From the NCBI GenBank assembly GCA_030839105.1, contig JAUZEI010000233.1, forward strand, positions 1 through 12,863: a stretch of DNA of 12,863 nucleotides. The letters run 5' to 3'. Below are positions 12,349-12,863 of this stretch, in pieces. The notes under the pieces are model-generated. The model saw only the letters and a program-made list of their open reading frames with translations. It had not been told where the DNA came from and searched no databases. Both the position numbers and the translations under genes were made by a program. Position 1 is the stretch's first letter; the number at the start of each line of letters is the position of its first letter. This DNA is from Actinomycetota bacterium. GTDB taxonomy: Bacteria > Actinomycetota > Acidimicrobiia > IMCC26256 > PALSA-610.

Positions 12349-12863
12349 TCGTCGCGGGTGTGCAGCACGACATCGTGTGGGAACGACCGGAGGAGAACTT
12401 CGCCCTCCTCGCACCCCGGATCGAACGCGCGGCGGCGGACGGGGCCCGGCTCGTCGTATTGACGGAGATGTTCTCGACCGGATTCTCGATGAAGACGGAT
12501 CGCATCGCGGAGCCGGTCGACGGCCCGAGCGCGCGATTCCTTGTCGATCAGGCCCGCGCGAACGGTGTCTGGGTCTGTGCTTCGGTTCCCGAACGTACTG
12601 ACGCGGCCGACCGTCCGTTCAATCAACTGGTACTCGCCGCGCCCGACGGCGCCACGCATCGATACGCAAAGATCCATCCCTTCACGTACGGGCGGGAGCA
12701 GGAGCACTACGCGGCCGGCGGGAACTTCCTCACCGTCGACGTCGAAGGCACACGTTGCTCCTTCTTCGTCTGTTACGACCTCCGGTTCGCCGACGAGTTC
12801 TGGGCGCTCGCGGACCGGACCGACTGCTACGTCGTCCCCGCGAACTGGCCCGCGGCGCGCGCT
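12345..12863 (+). CDS. Carbon-nitrogen hydrolase, omega-amidase (YafV/MtnU/Nit2)-like, 3' truncated by window edge
   Basis: The first 173 residues of a nitrilase-superfamily amidase are visible; complete members have about 260-270. The catalytic triad is present: E41 in LTEMFSTGFSM, K109 in YAKIHPF, and C143 in FFVCYDLRF, with a further glutamate around 118-120 in GREQEHYAAGG. The EMFSTGF and CYDLRF motifs match omega-amidases such as YafV, which hydrolyse alpha-ketoglutaramate and alpha-ketosuccinamate to the keto acid and ammonia. The ATG at 12345 overlaps the aminotransferase stop as ATGA, giving a transaminase/omega-amidase pair. The amidase removes the cyclising keto-amide product and so makes glutamine-dependent transamination irreversible. 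The frame is open to the last base. Other C-N hydrolase specificities remain possible. Confidence 0.9.
   Translation, partial: MIVAGVQHDIVWERPEENFALLAPRIERAAADGARLVVLTEMFSTGFSMKTDRIAEPVDGPSARFLVDQARANGVWVCASVPERTDAADRPFNQLVLAAPDGATHRYAKIHPFTYGREQEHYAAGGNFLTVDVEGTRCSFFVCYDLRFADEFWALADRTDCYVVPANWPAARA

Noticed and set aside
1..12863. CRISPR arrays, tRNA or rRNA genes, insertion sequences, phage genes
   Set aside because: No spaced repeats, RNA-gene sequence or transposase/integrase motifs were found; protein genes fill nearly the whole window.

Overview
The window is high-GC, densely packed chromosomal DNA with strong third-position GC bias. It reads as an actinobacterium. A soil or aquatic Actinomycetota such as an Acidimicrobiia-like lineage is possible, but the sequence alone cannot fix the taxon. 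The supporting signs are an actinobacterial-type ATP-dependent LigB-like DNA ligase, a limonene-epoxide-hydrolase-fold enzyme, a luciferase-fold monooxygenase, frequent GTG starts, and several start codons with no Shine-Dalgarno site but a TAnnnT -10 box 6-8 nt upstream. I see no phage, IS, CRISPR, tRNA or rRNA.

Layout: (1) 1-379, minus, truncated TesB-like thioesterase, divergent across 24 bp from (2) 404-781, plus, limonene-1,2-epoxide hydrolase family. (3) 809-2359, minus, ATP-dependent DNA ligase, divergent across 23 bp from (4) 2383-3351, plus, Kv-beta-like aldo/keto reductase. (5) 3341-3916, minus, RimJ/RimL-type GNAT acetyltransferase, coupled by ATGA overlap to (6) 3913-4308, minus, antibiotic-biosynthesis-monooxygenase fold protein. 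(7) 4383-5774, plus, atypical SDR fused to a four-helix membrane domain. A perfect 12-bp inverted repeat sits between 6 and 7, over a good sigma70-like promoter. (8-10) 5787-9401, plus, a three-gene molybdenum hydroxylase operon in the order FAD subunit, 2Fe-2S subunit, molybdopterin subunit, joined by overlaps. (11-12) 9493-11102, plus, a PhyH-like dioxygenase followed 2 bp later by a luciferase-like monooxygenase. (13-14) 11191-12863, plus, a class I/II PLP aminotransferase coupled by ATGA to a nitrilase-superfamily omega-amidase-like enzyme that runs off the end.

Most genes are oxidoreductases or hydrolases of small-molecule metabolism. The region looks like accessory catabolic or detoxification capacity, not one dedicated island. 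The clearest functional units are the molybdenum hydroxylase, probably acting on an aromatic or N-heterocyclic compound or aldehyde rather than CO, and the aminotransferase plus omega-amidase pair, which matches the known glutamine transaminase/omega-amidase partnership. The most unusual DNA features are two compact divergent promoters whose opposite-strand -10 boxes overlap, the 29-bp operator-like palindrome at 4332-4360, and the SDR-membrane fusion next to it.
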